Positions 11,202 to 23,778 of a stretch of 64,000 nucleotides of DNA are shown here, one piece after another (position 1 is the first letter of the stretch; each line of letters starts with the position of its first letter). The notes beneath the pieces are model-generated. The model was not told the origin of the DNA. It saw only the letters and a program-made list of their open reading frames with translations, and ran no database searches. Made by a program: the position numbers and the translations under genes. This stretch comes from Seiridium cupressi (lineage: Eukaryota; Ascomycota; Sordariomycetes; Amphisphaeriales; Sporocadaceae). The stretch covers positions 208,335-272,334 of the forward strand of contig JARVKI010000061.1 in the NCBI GenBank assembly GCA_036674765.1. The letters run 5' to 3'.

Positions 11202-12827
11202 TCAGTCCTCTGTTCCTCTGTCTGTTCCCTCTTTCCCTCTTTCCCTCTTTCCCTCTTTCCCTCTTTCCCTCTTTCCCTCTTTCCCTCTTTCCCTCTTTCC
11301 CTCTTTGTTCCTAAACATCACCCATAGACCAATATCATACACAGCCTTCAACGCTCCAGCAATGACAAATGAAACCCGGAGAAGTTTCTTGTCCGCAAGT
11401 ACACCGGTGATCAACGGCCCTAGTGTCTGTGACGAAGTCCTGATCACATTGATTGTCCCCATGACTGCTGTTCTTTCGCCAGGCAATATTATCTTCGCGA
11501 GGAAGGCTGCCCGCGGGGGTGTATCCATGGCATGCGTGCCGGCTCGGATAATCAAGAAGACGAGAGACCAATGAAGCTCATTGAACAGAGGTATGACTGA
11601 CAGGCATATTGATGAGGGCAAATGGGTGGCCACCATAATCCAATCTGATGTCAGCAAACGTATGGAGATTAGATAGTCTAGGAGTGACCAACGATGATGT
11701 TCCCGAATCTTTTCGCAAGGGAGGCGGCCACAAGCATGGACGCCGCAGTGACTAGGCTCGTGACAAGGAAGATAGTACCCAGTCTGCCTTCGTTGATATT
11801 GAATTGGGTGTGAAAGAAGTACGTCAACCAGGAACTGTTACACTTAGCGCTTTTGGCTTTACTAACTGCTGGAGAGCTTACATAGTGGCCAGCCCAGATG
11901 CAAAGGAGTCTATAGCAAACAACAAGCACAGTTCGAAAGCGACCGATACACTCTGTTTACTGATAGCAGGTAAAAAAGAGCGTAGTCTGCTCTTTGTCTT
12001 TGGAACCTGGGTTTCCTCCGGCGAATTCGTGCCGTTCAGAAGCGGTGCTGTTTCATCAGCAGTATTGTCTGCTTGTGCTTGCTCAATCTTCTCGTCTATC
12101 TCCACCCTCGAGCTCAACAACAATGCGAAGATCGTCTTGAGAAGCCTGACCACTGCAGATATCTGGAAGATGACGCGGTACGACGTTATCTTGTTCCACC
12201 CGAGCACATTGACCAGTCGGTCGGTGATCAAGCCGCCAGTCAGCATGCCAAAGGCCGTTCCGACTGATCCGCCGAGGCTATACCACGCATATACATGAGC
12301 TCTGTCTTGGGGCTGCGTGAGGTGCGCAACAATACTCTCTTCTATAGCCCTGAATGGGCCAATTTCACTCCCGCTGCACTCGTAGTTAGAACTTCGCCTC
12401 GGTAATTTATGCCAGCTTTGCGAACAACTTTCCTTGGACTTATGACTCCCAAGATTGCCGCGATAAGCAACTGCCAGTAAACTCCCGATACTGCGAATAC
12501 CACACCGCTTGCAGTCATCAGCACCGACCCCAGTACTAACGTGGCTTTGCGGCCTAACGCATCAGCAAATAAGGTGAGAAAGAAACTAATGCAAAGGTCA
12601 CCAGCCAGCGTCAATGTCATGAACAACCCAATCTGTGTCTTCGATATGCCCAGCGTTTCGAGATACGCTACAAGTATGAGTGTTGAAGCTCCATAGGCGA
12701 GTAAGCGGACGAAACGTTGCAAACATAGAAGCTTGACGTCGAGCGAGGTATGGTACAAAGCCGTAAGACCTAGCTCCTCAGAAACTTGGCTCAGCAAGCT
12801 GGCAGGTTCTGCCATTCCGGATGCCAT
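11202..12827 (-). CDS. MFS transporter with repeat-encoded C-terminal tail
   Basis: Four exons: 12429-12827, 11882-12378, 11689-11834, 11202-11644, about 494 residues with roughly 12 hydrophobic segments. Visible MFS features are FADALGRKATLVLGS (loop 2-3 signature), SEIGPFRAIEES, GGSVGTAFG and LTGGLITDRL. It resembles the uncharacterised fungal group around yeast YCR023C; substrate unknown. The central loop holds a Glu/Asp-rich stretch followed by KTKSRLRSFLP. The first intron (12379-12428) joins in frame but its exact edges are the least sure; 11835-11881 and 11645-11688 are canonical. The C-terminus is a cytosolic GKEGKRER repeat written by an 8-nt microsatellite. The ATG at 12827 is the first in frame. 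Confidence 0.82.
11227..11306. repeat. octanucleotide microsatellite, 10 units of CCCTCTTT
   Basis: Ten perfect 8-nt units make an 80-bp purine/pyrimidine tract. On the minus strand it is coding. Because 8 is not a multiple of 3, three units give an eight-residue repeat (GKEGKRER), and all three frames are stop-free. Confidence 0.97.
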
Positions 12828-14199
12828 AATTCCTGCGGCAAATGGAACGTGACTGTTCAATTCTTTCCATTGCAAATTATCGGATAGCGCTCAAGGAAGA
12901 TGGAATTGAGAGTTGGTGGAACCAGACTAGGCAGCGATATAGTGAGGCTTGAGATCGCCCAAACTGCGCCTCGAATCCTACCATTTTCAACGTACCATTA
13001 GGCCCGCTGTGCCTGAAGGCATAACACGGACAACAAACCTCCCAGAAGCTTGTATCTGTAGGATGCAAGATCTAACTGGTGCAAGCGCCCGACTTTCGAG
13101 CGGTTGGTCCACGTAAAAAAGTCTCACTATCACCAGAACCATTCCTAAGTGTGAACACCACAAGATCTAAACAGGCTGTAAAGAAAGGCTATGTGCTCTC
13201 AATTAGAAAGAATTTCAACTCGGACCAACGAAAGACAACCTAGGGTAATCCACTATTCCACCACCCATGTGCTCGACACAGTCCAACAGCAGGATGGCAC
13301 GGTAAGCTTTCTCGATTATTGGCAGTTCAAACGTTATGGTAGACGTCTCTCTAAACAAATGCACTCATCACTCAAGACAAGCTTACGAGTCTTCGACCAA
13401 TAGAACAAAGAAGCCTTACATATGGAGTCCTTGAAGTGTATAGGTCCGAAAGTGATATGACCTCCCCCACTGCGCCCGTAGCGCCAGGTAGTGGAGAGTT
13501 AGAGGCCACCTGGGCATTGAACCCCTGTGTTTCTCGGATCAAGGGACTTCGGCACTGGCAGGTGCACAACTCGGCGCCGCGCTTCCTCTCATACTCACAT
13601 ACGCTCACAAGCATTCCATCGCCAAAATACTCAAAAAGATGGACCCGGATGACCTCAAGTGGACGTCCCAGTGCGCTGTTTACGTCCCCGTCCCTTACGG
13701 AAAGGGAAGCTTCTTATGTGAGGGGCACGGCCGGTCCTGACAGCCATTGTCCAATCATTCTTGACTCGTTCTGTGATGCCCCGCACCAGATCACGTTGGA
13801 CCCCTGAGATTCGGGTAGCATTCCGACCAATTCTTCCGACAGACCTGCATCTCACGATACAGAGCGAGGCTTCAATCTAGCTGGGACATCAATTCAAGAT
13901 AGCACGATACGTAGCTGGCAGGTGGGGAGCCGAAACTTCGACGGGAGGGCGCCACCAGCTTCCCTTGAGACGCGTGTGAGCCGGAACGTGGGGTGTTGCG
14001 GGGTTTCAGACTCAATCACTTTCGGGCCTCTGCGTCGTAACAGGCTGGTGCAGTGCCATCACCATATAAGCCAGCATGGTTGCCGGATTGTGGGATGGAA
14101 CTCGAAATTATTGAGTCATCGAGTCATCTCAGCTTTGAGGAGGCCATTTGCCATTCCTGTCTTCTCTTTTCATCAACGACAGCATAAATTGACGAAATC
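12828..14199. other. divergent intergenic region between MFS and FAD oxidase
   Basis: 1.37 kb expected to hold both promoters. Open frames here have no domain signature. One ACGCGT occurs near 13970, about 230 bp before the oxidase ATG. Confidence 0.5.
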
Positions 14200-15778
14200 A
14201 TGGGCGATATAAACGGCTTGAGTACGGATGCCCTTCCCATTGTCTATAGGGATGCCGCCGACCCCGACACATTCCAGGAAGCGGCATGGGGTCGTGTTTT
14301 CAACCAGCGACGGGACTATAGTAGGCGACCCAGAGCGGTTGTACGAGCCTCCCAGCCGTCACATGTCAAAGGCGCAGTAGATCGGGCCATCGAAGAGAAC
14401 GCTCGCGTCTCTGTCCGCAGTGGCGGCCACAGCTGGGCCGGCTGGAGCGTGCGAGACGAGGCGATCCTGATCGACTTCGGAAACATGAGGGAGCTCGATT
14501 ACAATGAGGAGACCAAGATCGTATCGTGTTCACCAAGCTACACCGGCCGAATCCTCAACAAGTTCTTGAATGAGAGAGGCAGAATGTTCGCTGGTGGACA
14601 TTGTCCTGATGTTGGTCTAGGCGGCTTCCTCTTGCAAGGAGGTATGGGTTGGAACTGCAAGGTCAGACGCACTTCAAACTTGTTCAGAGCTTGACCGCTG
14701 ACAACTTGCAGAATTGGGGCTGGGCCTGCGAGCAGATTGCTGGCATTGACGTTGTCACTGCGGACGGCAAACAGCTCCACTGTAGTGAACAGGAGAACAG
14801 TGACCTCTTCTGGGCCGCGAGAGGCGGTGGACCAGGTATGTACTGCGTGTTTCCTTAGTAACACTACGACTCTAACATGTGTACAGGTTTTCCGGCGGTC
14901 ATCACGAAGTTCCACCTGCGCACGCGGCCTCTACTACAGATGTTTGACTCCACATATGTCTATCCTATCTCCCAATATAAGAAAATATTGCAGTGGGTCA
15001 TCGATGTAAGTTGCAAATTCTAGGGGTTTGGTGTACGGTTACTGATTCGTCAAAGGTATGCCCCACCGCAGATGAGAGTCTTGAGATAGTATGTGTTGGT
15101 CTTCATCCACCTGATTCAGATGAGATCCATCTTGTTGCAGGATTCACAGCATTCAAGAAGAACCAGGCCGAGGCCGAGGCAGCGTTGATGCCCATCCACG
15201 AAAGCAGGCCGAGCGAGTTTCTACTAGTCGACCAATTTTGTGAGGCGACAGCTCTTGAAGATCATTACCACAGACAAGCCGCAGCCAATCCAGAAGGCCA
15301 TCGATACTGCAGCGAAAACGCCTATATTGAGAACGATGCAGATGTGCCCGCTGTGTTGGAGTCTGCCTTCACAACACTGCCAAGCAGGAAGTCTTTTGCT
15401 CTATACTTTGCCATGAACCCAACATCGCGACGACCTTTACCCGACATGGCACTTAGCATGCATTCGGACCACTACTTTGCTCTGTATACCTTATGGGAAG
15501 ATGCAAAAGACGACGAGCGCTGCACCAGCTGGGTACACGACAACATGCGCAGCATCGAACGGTTTGGTGTGGGAAGCTATCTTGGCGATTCGGATTTCCA
15601 GCATCGACGGACGAAGTTCTGGTCTGATGAAAATGGGAAGAAGCTGATGGATATCAGAAGAAAATGGGACCCCCTCGGTCGCATATGTGGCTACCTTGAC
15701 GTCGGGGATAAGAGCGGCGTAGAAGGTCTCAAAAATGTGTTTGAGTGGAAGGCCGATGCACCGCCACCATATTCTTGA
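14200..15778 (+). CDS. FAD-linked oxidase, berberine-bridge-enzyme-like, bicovalent type
   Basis: A VAO/PCMH-fold flavoprotein that oxidises sugars, alcohols or secondary metabolites with O2. Exons 14200-14661, 14712-14835, 14887-15005, 15056-15778 give 475 residues. FAD-binding motifs: RSGGHSW with His77 (8-alpha link), GHCPDVGLGGFLLQGG with Cys135 (6-S-cysteinyl link), and ARGGGPG formed across exon joins. The pair His plus Cys is the signature of bicovalent FAD. The C-terminal substrate domain includes DVCPTADESLEIV, after the 15006-15055 intron, and ends with a YLGDSDF region. No signal peptide is seen, unlike many secreted fungal members, so an intracellular place is likely. The next gene on the same strand is a P450. 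Confidence 0.88.
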
Positions 15779-17296
15779 AGCATTTCTTGAGACCCGACGA
15801 TGGTACGTAAGGGCAACGCGCCAGCCATCTTATATGTTGTCGTGCTAGATAGTGGTGCGGGGCAAAGATCAGATACGTGCGATCCTCTCTCGATGCACAC
15901 GATGCATATTCCAATAGGACTACATTAGATGATCAAATTCCCGACATGACATGACGATAAACCTTGCCGCCAATGCCGAACCAGATGGCTCTCCTTGTGA
16001 TGGAAGTGAGCTATTAGTGACCTGACAATATTGTCCCCGCTCGAAGCCGTACATGCCGGCAACTAATGCCCAGCATTCTTCCACATTGGCCTATAGGTAT
16101 GTGCGGCATCATCGGTTCGGCTTTCGCGATGCAAGTTTGGACGAAGTCAATGCAAGAAGTACCTCGCGTTTTCGGCCTCGGGGTCTGGCGGCTGGTATTT
16201 GGAGATTGTCGAGTTGTCAACAGTAGTCAAGCACTAACTAGTGGAAATGTTGACCTATCATTGCACGCTGCTGGCTGATAGTCAAAGGCGCTTTGGTCAT
16301 GATGAAATCCAGTGAAGCTATTAGAAGACTCCGCTGAACCCCAGGCGGGAAGTCGGGGAGCTGGTCACGGCAGATTCGGCCGCGTTCTAGGACTATTAAT
16401 TGCCCATCTCCAATCAGACACACGCCAATTCCCTTACAACATGTCCCGAACCCAATTCCCAAGTGACCTTTGACCAACGTCTGACATATCCTCCAAAACG
16501 GGTCGCCTGCACCCACTTGGTCCCACCATGCGACGACTCATTGGGCCACGCATCTGCCGAGTAGTGCCTTACTGTTCGCCATGCCCGCGGCAACCGGCTA
16601 TAGTTTGAAATACTCCAAGCAAGTCACAGCCACAGCAAGTGATCATTGGTTCGTCGCCAATATTGGAGCAATGGAGCCTGGCACAATCGCGTTGACTTGC
16701 CCCCACCCCTCGGCCCCATGGGGTATTCCACACATGGGTAACAGAGACACATTCAACTCGCTGACATCATTACGTACATCTATAAGATAGTATAATAAAA
16801 TATTATAGACGAGTCGTTACTTGGAATTGAATTATCTATTTGGCGGTCGCATATGAGATTCAAAGTCGATACTTGAAGTTGAACGAACCGTCTTCTTCGC
16901 TCTTGAATCCTTGTAACTTGATCGCCAAGTCCGCCGCCTCCACGAACTTGGGCGGGACTGATACTAGCGGACGGCTCTCGCGCAGCAGGCATCTGATACA
17001 GTTTCGAACAAAGCAGACCCAAGATATTCGCCGATAATCTGGTTTGCATCGGTTACTCGGGCCAGTGTAAGCCACGACTGATAGCATTCTTAACCAAAGG
17101 CCCGAATCTGCTCAAGTATAAGCCACACTTCTACATACGATCACTCGTATTGTAGACGCACCTTTCAACTTCTTCTTTTCAAACGCGAGTGTGTTTCAAC
17201 AACCCTATCAAGCAGCCAGCTGTTCCGAAATCGAGATTCCGACTTCGTCCGTCTGTTCAACAGAGCCCCTCGGATTAATACACTCGACATACCATC
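15779..17296. other. intergenic between FAD oxidase and P450
   Basis: 1.5 kb without a recognisable gene. Open frames are short and overlap on both strands. It should include the P450 promoter. Confidence 0.55.
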
Positions 17297-19137
17297 ATGA
17301 CCTCAGCGGGGGACTCCTTGATTTTCAGCTTCTTGGCGAAGTACTGGCTTCCACTCTCCGTGGTTGCCGTCATCTCATGGCTTGTCAAGAACCGGTTCAA
17401 CAACGGACTACACAAATACCCAGGACCGTTCCTAGCCTCGATCACCGATTGGTGGAGGTTTTGGGACGTCTATAAGCAGAGACCCGAGGTTACTCACCAG
17501 AAGCTTCATGCCAAATACGGCGATGTCGTGCGCCTGGGTCCGAATAATCTGTCATTCGCGGATCCCAAAGCCCTAAAGTCCATTTATGGACTCAATAAAG
17601 GTTTCGTCAAGGTATTTGAAGCTGGCTCAAGGAAACACCAAATTACTAATGGGTCATAGTCGGACTTTTATATCGTCCAGCAGTCCGTTGTAGGAGGTCA
17701 CCGCCTGGCCTCGCTCTTCAGCACTACCGATAACGACTTTCACTCTCAGTTTAGAAGATGTGTGAATTCGGCGTTCAGCATGTCGGCGCTAGTCCAGTAC
17801 GAACCGTTTGTGGACAACACCACGAAGCTCTTCCTAGACCAGACACAAAAAATGTTTGCAAACAATATTGATGGGTGCGACTTCACGAGGTGGCTTCAAT
17901 TCTATGCTTTCGATGTGATTGGAGAAATCACCTACAGCAAGCGTCACGGTTTCATTGAGAACAACGAGGACATTGATGGCATCATTACTTACTTGACGAA
18001 GCTCTTCCTCTATGTCGCTCCAGTAAGTTCCGCGCATTCAATACTGCGATCGAAGCAACTACTAATCCGCCGAAGATTGGACAAATCCCTTTCCTGGACC
18101 TTTTGTTCCTCAAGAACCCGATTTATCTCAAGCTGTCACAATGGGGTTTGGTGGACTCTACCTTCCCTGTTGCGCGCTTCGCTCGAGCACGCATGACAGA
18201 GCGCCTGGGGACTGAGCTCAACGCAGACGGCTCGAAGAAGCAGCCCCTGCTCCCAGTCTCAGACACCAAGATCGAAGTCAAGTCTCCAGATTTACTCTCG
18301 AAATTCCTCGCAGCGCACGACAGCCGCCCGGACTTTATGTCTGATTCCTTGGTTCAGACTATGGCTGTATCAATGGCGTTCGCCGGCTCCGAGACCACTG
18401 CTATCTCGCTCTCATCTGTGTTCTACTACCTTCTCCGAAACCCGGCTGCTCTCGACAGGCTGAGGGAAGAGCTGGATGATTTCGCCCGCAATGGTGGCTT
18501 CAGCGACTACGATACTGGCCTCGTAACCTGGACTGAAGCTCAAAAACTGCCGTACCTCGACGCTTGTATCAAAGAAGCATTCCGGCTCCATCCCGCTGCA
18601 GGTTTGCCTCTAGAGCGCATTGTGCCGGAACAAGGAGCAGAGATTGCTGGCCACTTTGTAAAAGGAGGCACTATCGTCGGATGCTCTGCGTGGATCATCC
18701 ATCGCCGTCCTGAAATATGGGGCGAGGATGTCGATGTCTATCGGCCCGAGAGATGGATTGTCGACGAGTCGCTGACGGGATCGGCGAAGGAGGAAGACGA
18801 GAAGAAGATCAAGGAGATGAACGGAATGATGTTTCAGTTTGGTATGGGAAGTCGAACCTGCATCGGAAAGAACATTAGTTTGTTGGAGATCTACAAGCTG
18901 GTTCCCAGTTTGTTACGGCGATTTGAGGTAAGTCTTTCTTGAAAGCACGACTAGAATTCAAAAGTGTGGCTAACGTTGCAATAGTTACGCTTCAAAGACC
19001 CCAACGAGGAGTGGCAATTGGTGAACGCCTGGTTTGTCAAGCAGAACAATTTCCAGGCCATGTTCGAGCCGAGAGAAATTGTAAGACCTAATGGTGAAGT
19101 GCAAAATCAAGAAAAGCTTGGGGAGCTGGGTGCATGA
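17297..19137 (+). CDS. cytochrome P450 monooxygenase (pisatin-demethylase-like fungal type)
   Basis: A haem monooxygenase anchored in the ER by an N-terminal helix (residues about 8-30). Exons 17297-17611, 17660-18022, 18076-18927 and 18985-19137 give 560 residues. Motifs in order: YPGPFLAS proline hinge, AGSETT (I-helix oxygen groove, 329-334), EAFR (ExxR, 393-396), PERW (450-453) and FGMGSRTCIG with haem ligand Cys488. All three introns (48, 53, 57 bp) keep phase. Overall it resembles the fungal benzoate-hydroxylase and pisatin-demethylase groups, but the substrate cannot be read from sequence. Tandem AATAAA signals follow the stop. Confidence 0.93.
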
Positions 19138-19145
19138 TCTCCAGG

Positions 19146-19160
19146 AATAAACATAATAAA
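19146..19160 (+). terminator. probable poly(A) signals of the P450 gene
   Basis: AATAAA occurs at 19146-19151 and again at 19155-19160, within 25 bp of the P450 stop. The next stop, on the opposite strand, is at 19249. Confidence 0.4.
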
Positions 19161-19248
19161 GTTGCGATACAAAAATTCAAATGATCCATGAACGGCCTAT
19201 TATATTGGATATTTAACGTCCCACTGCCATGCTCTGATTGTTGTATTT

Positions 19249-20954
19249 TTAAATCTTCCAGCGGAGCAAAGTAAAGCTGTGTCTCTCGAACACGAACTTC
19301 TTCGCCTCCTCGGCCTTTACCGTGCTCTCCACGATCTTGATTATCTCCTGGCCCTCCTTGTTGACGTCCTTCAGGCTGAACTTCTCTCCACCAACCTTGA
19401 ACACCTGAACATCACCCGAAGCAGGGGCCACACCAGAGAGCTCCGTCTCGAAACTGTGTTCCTCGTCAACGTTCACCACCGCCACGTTGAGCCACTCCCC
19501 ATCGACGGCGGCGCTGACGTCCAGCTTCGGCACCGTAACCGTGCTCTGGATCCACTCGGGGTTCGTCGCGCCCTTGTACGTACCGGTGCGCACGTGCACG
19601 CTGACGGACTTGCCGTGCATGTACTTTGAGAACAGCAGCAGCGGCCAGTACGACGTCTGCTTGTACAGGCCGGTCGGGGACGTCATGAGCGGGCTGATGA
19701 CGTTGACGCTCTGCGCGATGGTCGCCATGCCGAGGTCCTTGGCGTTGCGGATGAAGATGTTGAGCCAGATGGCCACGGCCAGCGCGTCCGACAGGTTGTA
19801 CAGCTCCTCGGCGCCCTTGTCACCGGGGGCCCGGATGGGATCCCACACGTTCCACTCGTCGAAGCAGATCTTGAGCCGCTTCGACGTCCTGGGCGCCGTG
19901 GTGATCTTGCTGAAGTCTGGGAACTCTGTCAAGTCCAGCTCGCACCGAGCCAGGTCGATGAGGGACGAAGTGATCTGAATAGCGCGCTCGGCGGCGTAGG
20001 GTCCGGAGATGTTTGGGCAGTGTCTTGCGTCGCCGTGGTAGAAGTGGATGGAGTGCATATCAACGTAGCGTGAGCACTGTTGAAGGACGTAGCGATCCCA
20101 GTCTGAGACACCATCCCGACCGCATAGAATAAGTTGGATCGAGGGATCCAGCAATTTGAGAGCTATGAAATGTAAGCAGGGGTTCATTACTATGCGTTAG
20201 ATCAGAGCTTACCCTTGGCCCATTGGATTGCCTTCTTCGCATAGCTCTCCTTGCTGTCCTGCTCAACTTGCCTAGTATCAAGTAAGTGCGTTGCCTTCGG
20301 ACCTCATAATAAAGATGAGGCTTACCATGGTCCCCAAATCTCGTTACCCAGGGCCCAGTACTTGACCTTGTACGGCTCCTCGTGGCCGTTTTTCCTTCTC
20401 AGGTTGGCGTAGTGCGTATCCCGGTCACCATTACAGTACTCAAGCCAAGCTAAGGCATCCTCGAGGGTACCCGTACCCATGTTAAGGCAGATGTACGGCT
20501 CCGTCTTGACAATGCGACACCACTCAATGAACTCGTCGGTGCCGAACTGGTTCGACTCGACGCCGAGCCATGCAAGTTCTGGGCGCTTCGGACGCTGATC
20601 CCGCGGGCCGACACCGTCCTGCCACCGGTACGTTGCCACGAAGTTTCCGCCCGGATAGCGTATCACAGGCACGTTGAGCTCCTTGATTGAGTCGATCACG
20701 TCCTTACGGTATCCCCGCTCATCAATCAGTCCGTTCTTGTTGTCTGGGTCATAAATACCACCGTAAATGCAACGACCCATATGTCTGTGGCATTACGGTC
20801 AGTTCTGTGTAACTTGTCGTCATGGGAAGGAGGATTACTCTGTGAAACCTCCATATATCAAGGGATCAATGTCGGCAACTGTGTGGGTTGGGTTGAGCGA
20901 GATCAGAGGGCTTTTGGCCTCCTCATCGGGCAGAATTGTGAGTGTTGTCGTCAT
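19249..20954 (-). CDS. intracellular alpha-L-arabinofuranosidase, GH51
   Basis: Removes terminal arabinofuranose from arabinan or arabinoxylan oligosaccharides. Exons 20839-20954, 20326-20784, 20213-20271 and 19249-20162 give 515 residues. Exon 1 supplies the start and IYGGFTE, which splices to HMGRCIYGGIYD, the standard GH51 opening. The acid/base Glu187 is in GNEIWGPW and the nucleophile Glu314 in CFDEWNVW. Each intron is 50-54 bp and shifts phase, so the gene makes sense only when spliced. There is no signal peptide; this form is cytosolic, unlike the longer secreted fungal GH51 enzymes. The C-terminal beta domain is complete to FERHSFTLLRWKI. The next gene, on the same strand upstream, is a Zn2Cys6 regulator. 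Confidence 0.93.
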
Positions 20955-21676
20955 ATTGCTAGGATTTTCCACGTGTTCTCAGATTCCACGGGGCAGTACA
21001 ATAAGATCATGATTGAAAGGAAACTACGAATTCAGTCTGAAAGTCGACTTGATATATACCCTATCACTCTGTACTGTCCTGGCGTCGGAGCTGCTCTAAC
21101 TAAGCGATGGCATTGGCGCGCATATAACTGGACCGCGGAGTATCGGCGTGGGGTTCCCCCACAGAGGAAAGCGGCTCCAGTGTCATGTGCACCGAAGCTC
21201 TGCCACGAATTTGTCCACCGTTCACAGCTGTTCAAGCAGAATGCTGTGCAACCAGAGCCTCAATATATGGAACTATAATACCTGAAGCTCGTCTATTGGC
21301 ATGTCTCAGCTGTAATATTGTCACAGCCAAATTACACACTATATTGATATATGGATATATGTTGTGGGACATGTTATACGCTCCGTTGAGGGGTTGACTG
21401 ATTCCCAGATCCACTTACACTTGGCCTTTCGGTTCAGTCTATTCCACCGAGTTCACCGAGCTCGCTACCTATGCTACGATTACATTTGACTTGAGGGCTG
21501 AGGGCTGGAAGTCGACGCCAGCGCACAGTCAATTATCTCTAGTCCGACTCTTCAAATCAGGTGGATGGATAGGTATTGTATCCGATTAGATGTCCTATCA
21601 TAGGTTGTTGCAACCAAAGACATTGCTTCCCTTCCAAATACTGCACTGGCGATGCACTCCAGAGCCAATGGACTAT
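20955..21676. other. intergenic upstream of GH51
   Basis: 722 bp between the GH51 start and the end of the regulator gene. Open frames lack signatures. GH51 promoter elements are expected but I could not identify any with confidence. Confidence 0.5.
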
Positions 21677-23778
21677 TTATTGAATATCTAGGCGAGCGCA
21701 TATGCTATTTAGAGTCCCTAACAGCGTGACCAAATCTGGACTCTCATCCTGCCAGTAGTCGATCAAGCGCAATATACTCCCAACGGCCGGCTTCCACCCA
21801 TCCGGCAGGAGACTAGCTATCTGTGGTTCCCGCAAACCTCTCAGGCCCACGGCAAGCAGGTGAAGACAGCTTCTCGTGCAGGTGCGTATCATCAACCAAG
21901 TGCCCTGATGTCTTACGTAAAATCCTTCCTGGCACTCCATGATGCGATGTAAATCATTTTCGAGTGCTTGTCTCGCGATCTGCAAAATGTGACTACCAAG
22001 GTCGTGGAATGGCTGGGACATGAGCGCTCGCAGCGATGGGAAATAGACGACTTCTCGAATGTCTACGAGGTGTCCCCGTAAAATTCCTCGCAAAATATCT
22101 CCAGCTCCCGTTGTAGGGTCCTGAGAGAAGAACATAGATGGTGGAAGAGTGTTGTACCAAGACTGGAGTTTTTGAGTAAACTCTTCTACGTAACTCACGA
22201 ATTGGTTTTCTTCCTGATCTGTCCACCATCTCTTTATCAAATACCAGCTGGAAGGGCTATACCTAATTGAAAGAGCATCGTTCATGATGCGCCTGAGAGC
22301 TATTTCGGCCAAGTAGAAGAACCATGCAAGTTCAAGCTCCGACCTTGAGCGCTCCGTCATTTCCGATGTGTCCCATGCCCGAGGCACGGATATAGGCGGT
22401 GATGGATAAACATTTGGGTATCTCATTTCGTTCAGACTCGAGCCTGGTAGTCCCAACTCAGTCCGCAGCTCGCTAGCACCACAGTTAGAGTCACAAACTC
22501 TGATAGCGTTGTAGATGGACTGGGGGCACTCAACAGTTCGCTTTTCAAACAGCTCCAGTATATGCTCTCCTCAACATATCTGTTGTGACTTTCGAACTGA
22601 TCTCCCACAGGAGGAGCCAGACTGGCGGCGGATGCGTGCACCCTCCCTCGAGCAGCTAGCCACCCAAGACATTGAGTACCGGTTTGTGAGAAACTTTTCC
22701 ACGCTGCAAAGATCTGCAACGTAGACATCAAGAACACCGACGTCAGGAAACTGCATTGTAGAACCAGAAGTGAGCTCTCGAGGTATACCAGGCCTATCCT
22801 TTTCTGAGCCTCAATGAAATATGCGTTGGCTTGATCCCGTCGTTCCTTGTGTTTCGACGGTCCTGCGCAAAGCTCTGTCTCGATCGGCGCTGATACCAAG
22901 CTGACAGCACATACCAGCAACTGCGAATAATATGAGCCTGCGAGACACCGGGCATAAATAGCACAATCGCTTACTATCAGACAACTTCTCCCGTCCCAGC
23001 GCGGGCCGTTCTCGAGGAATAGTCTGACATCGTCCCACAAAGTGGCAACATCAAAGATCGGGTTTTTGATATGGTTAGAGGACAGGAAATTAGCAACCAG
23101 CTGCCCTACAGCTTGCGAATCTACCTCAAAGTCATGATCGAACGATGATGTGCCGTCGGTGCCAGTCGACTGTCTGACTTGACCTAATAGTATAAGTAGC
23201 GGTGGATAGGGCTGAGGTAAAACCGGTTGAAAGACCGGCCAAGCTAAGAGGCTCTCGACAGTCATTTCAGTACTGGCGTGAATGATATCGGCCGTTGGGG
23301 GGTTGTCCCCTTGCTCGTCGCCGGATTTGGCATCAGGAGCCACCTCTTGCCTTTTTGAACGGCGAGGCGAGACGGGAAAGTCCAGGGTTGGCGACCGTCT
23401 ATCGACACAGGTGTCGGTGAAGGCCGCTGTAGGGGGCAAGCCGCTATTGGCAACGCCTGTCTCGGTTATCAGCTTCGCCAGCGACTGCTCTAGCTCTCCG
23501 ATTCGCTGCAGAATTAGGAGACTGCCTCTGTCGAGACGGGAATGATCCTGGCTGTCTTCACTGTAGCTGCATTCGCCCCCCGTAGCGGCGCAAAAGCCAC
23601 ACACTGGCCGCCGATTGTCACATTTCGTCTTACGAGCCCGGCACACATTGCACGCCTTTTCGCAGTGTCAGCCAAGAAACGTCTCGTGCTAATGGCGATC
23701 GAAATTTTGACTTACAGTCCCGGCCCTTCGGCGGTTGTAGGATGCATCAGCACGGGTAATGGGACCGGGGGACTGCAT
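21677..23778 (-). CDS. Zn(II)2Cys6 fungal transcription factor
   Basis: A sequence-specific nuclear regulator. Exons 23716-23778, 22535-23655 and 21677-22472 give 659 residues. The zinc cluster is C-x2-C-x6-C-x6-C-x2-C-x6-C at residues 23-50 (ACNVCRARKTKCDNRRPVC). The first intron (23656-23715) sits directly before it, and the start ATG gives a basic RRRAG lead. A short coiled-coil-like segment (LQRIGELEQSLAKLI) follows. The rest is a fungal_trans-type middle region; intron 22473-22534 rejoins the conserved KSELELRTELGLPGSSL and YPNVYPSPP block. Targets unknown. It lies between GH51 and a sugar porter, so control of sugar use is plausible. Confidence 0.88.

Noticed and set aside
11080..11574. 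Plus-strand open frame of 164 codons across the octanucleotide repeat
   Set aside because: It is a shadow of the MFS transporter on the other strand; the repeat is open in every frame.
13436..13807. Plus-strand open frame of 123 codons upstream of the FAD oxidase
   Set aside because: No domain or splice partner, and several overlapping frames on both strands are as long.
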